NCBI RefSeq assembly: GCF_963422545.1
Contig: NZ_OY730257.1
Coordinates: 62,001 to 126,000, forward strand
Length of the DNA: 64,000 nt
Reading direction: 5' to 3'
From: an uncultured Flavobacterium sp.
GTDB lineage: Bacteria > Bacteroidota > Bacteroidia > Flavobacteriales > Flavobacteriaceae
This document shows positions 62,507 to 64,000 of this stretch, piece by piece. The position numbers were made by a program, and so were the translations under genes. Numbering within the stretch: position 1 is the first letter of the stretch; every line of letters begins with the position of its first letter. A model generated the notes under the pieces. The model made no database searches and was not told the DNA's origin. It was given only the letters and a program-made list of their open reading frames with translations.

Positions 62507-64000
62507 ATGGCTTTAAACACAACAAACCCAACCGGGACTGAAGCGTGGAAAAATCTGCAAAATCACTATAACGCAATTCACGAAACTACTATACAGGAAT
62601 TATTTCAGCAAGATAATGCACGTGCTGAAAAATTCAACTTACAATGGAATGATTTTTTAGTTGATTATTCTAAGAACAATATTAGTCAGGAAACTGTTTC
62701 TCTTTTATTAGAATTAGCAAATTCTATTGGATTAAAAGATGCTATCTCTCAATATTTTGGAGGAGAAATAATTAATCAAACTGAAAATCGCGCTGTTCTT
62801 CATACAGCTTTACGTGCTCCGGAATCGGCAGTTATTAAGGTTGATGGAGAAAATGTAATTCCTGAAGTTTATGAAGTAAAAAACAAAATCAAAAACTTTA
62901 CAAACGAAGTAATTTCTGGACAAAGAAAAGGTTTTACAGGAAAAGCTTTTACTGATATTGTAAATATTGGAATTGGAGGCTCTGACCTAGGTCCGGTTAT
63001 GGCAGTTGAAGCTTTACAATTTTACAAAAATCACCTGAACACACATTTCGTTTCGAATGTTGATGGTGATCACGTAAACGAAATAATCAAAAAACTGAAT
63101 CCTGAAACAACATTATTTTTAATTGTTTCTAAAACTTTTACAACTCAGGAAACTTTATCAAATTCTGAAACTATCAGAGAATGGTTTTTGAAATCAGCTT
63201 CTCAGGAAGATGTTGCAAAACACTTTGTGGCGGTTTCAACGAATATTCAAAAAGTAACTGAATTCGGGATTAATCCAGACAACGTTTTTCCAATGTGGGA
63301 CTGGGTTGGCGGAAGATTTTCTTTATGGAGTGCTGTTGGTTTAAGCATAGCTTTAGCAATTGGTTTTGATAATTACAACCAATTATTAGTTGGAGCTAAT
63401 GAAATGGACGAGCATTTTAAATCGGCAGAATTTGATGAAAATATTCCGGTAATTTTAGCTTTGTTAAGCGTTTGGTATAATAATTTCTTTGGAGCCGAAA
63501 GTGAAGCTTTGATTCCATACACTCAATATTTATCAAAATTAGCTCCGTATTTGCAACAAGCAACTATGGAAAGTAATGGAAAAAGTGTTGGCCGCGATGG
63601 AAAACCGGTTAATTACCAAACCGGAACTATTATTTGGGGAGAACCTGGAACAAATTCTCAACATGCATTTTTCCAATTAATTCACCAGGGAACAAAATTG
63701 ATTCCAACAGATTTTATTGGATTCGTAAAATCTCTTTACGGAAACGAAGATCACCATAATAAATTAATGTCAAACTTTTTTGCTCAGACTGAGGCTTTAA
63801 TGAATGGAAAAACTGCTGCACAGGTTCAGGCTGAATTTGACAAACAAGGACTTGCTGCTGAGAAAGCTTCTTACTTATTGCCGTTTAAAGTTTTCACCGG
63901 AAACAAACCAACAAATACAATCTTGATTCAAAAATTAACTCCTAAGTCTTTAGGTTCATTGATTGCTTTATACGAGCACAAGATTTTTGTTCAGGGCGTT
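62507..64000 (+). CDS. pgi: Glucose-6-phosphate isomerase (3' end cut by window edge)
   Basis: 498 codons are present of an expected 545-550; no stop before the window ends. Interconverts glucose 6-phosphate and fructose 6-phosphate. Family landmarks: [65 protein letters not shown] (PGI signature 1), [11 protein letters not shown] and the glutamate/histidine region [24 protein letters not shown] at 62507 ([14 protein letters not shown]) fits the N-terminus. Confidence 0.96.
   Translation, partial: MALNTTNPTGTEAWKNLQNHYNAIHETTIQELFQQDNARAEKFNLQWNDFLVDYSKNNISQETVSLLLELANSIGLKDAISQYFGGEIINQTENRAVLHTALRAPESAVIKVDGENVIPEVYEVKNKIKNFTNEVISGQRKGFTGKAFTDIVNIGIGGSDLGPVMAVEALQFYKNHLNTHFVSNVDGDHVNEIIKKLNPETTLFLIVSKTFTTQETLSNSETIREWFLKSASQEDVAKHFVAVSTNIQKVTEFGINPDNVFPMWDWVGGRFSLWSAVGLSIALAIGFDNYNQLLVGANEMDEHFKSAEFDENIPVILALLSVWYNNFFGAESEALIPYTQYLSKLAPYLQQATMESNGKSVGRDGKPVNYQTGTIIWGEPGTNSQHAFFQLIHQGTKLIPTDFIGFVKSLYGNEDHHNKLMSNFFAQTEALMNGKTAAQVQAEFDKQGLAAEKASYLLPFKVFTGNKPTNTILIQKLTPKSLGSLIALYEHKIFVQGV

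Overview
The window is chromosomal DNA from a member of the Bacteroidota, most likely a Flavobacterium. It is AT-rich. Signal peptides often end in A-Q and lipoproteins carry the L-T-S-C type lipobox. Many genes are preceded by the Bacteroidota -7 box TAnnTTTG, sometimes with a TTG -33 element. TTG start codons are common, and there is a PorZ-like protein with a type IX secretion sorting domain. No prophage, integrase, insertion sequence, CRISPR array, tRNA or rRNA was seen. The content is a stable housekeeping segment cut by unusually repeat-rich intergenic DNA.

Layout: 1-5.6 kb holds a truncated transglutaminase-like protein, aminopeptidase P, two alpha/beta hydrolases and a small ABC module. 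5.5-14.4 kb carries the two halves of an AddAB-type helicase-nuclease, separated by an OmpA-family porin with calcium-binding repeats and by kbl. 14.5-19 kb is lspA, a DksA-like protein and ileS. 19-26.3 kb has two secreted proteins, recO and porZ. 26.5-35.1 kb has gdhA, an outer-membrane protein, metB, a DUF3298-type lipoprotein, an AlbA_2 protein flanked by matched palindromes, a short-chain dehydrogenase, a DUF4382 lipoprotein and an aldo/keto reductase.

35.3-44.8 kb is a complete Bacteroides-aerotolerance (bat) operon: MoxR ATPase, DUF58 protein, a 544-aa membrane protein, BatA, BatB, BatC, BatD and BatE. A YfbK-like von Willebrand factor A lipoprotein is encoded convergently just after it. 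46.6-53.6 kb has a small lipoprotein, 5-formyltetrahydrofolate cyclo-ligase, a succinylglutamate desuccinylase-like protein, uvrC and a patatin/surface-antigen fusion. 53.9-62.4 kb holds the last enzymes of tyrosine breakdown (hmgA, hpd), a candidate small RNA, a DUF3108 protein, tryptophan 2,3-dioxygenase, an M23 peptidase lipoprotein, an AraC regulator divergent from an atypical short-chain dehydrogenase, and a lipocalin-like protein. The window ends inside pgi.

The most unexplained material lies between genes. There are several families of dispersed palindromes, including three copies of a hairpin built on TTGGAATTTGG and three of an ACCATATAAG element. Some spacers, several of them inside the bat operon, are built from one short word repeated in direct and inverted orientation. 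There is a promoter with no gene behind it at about 4.37 kb, and a promoter-hairpins-terminator unit at about 56.6 kb that looks like a small RNA. I saw no convincing new multi-gene system; the coding content is mostly ordinary for the genus.
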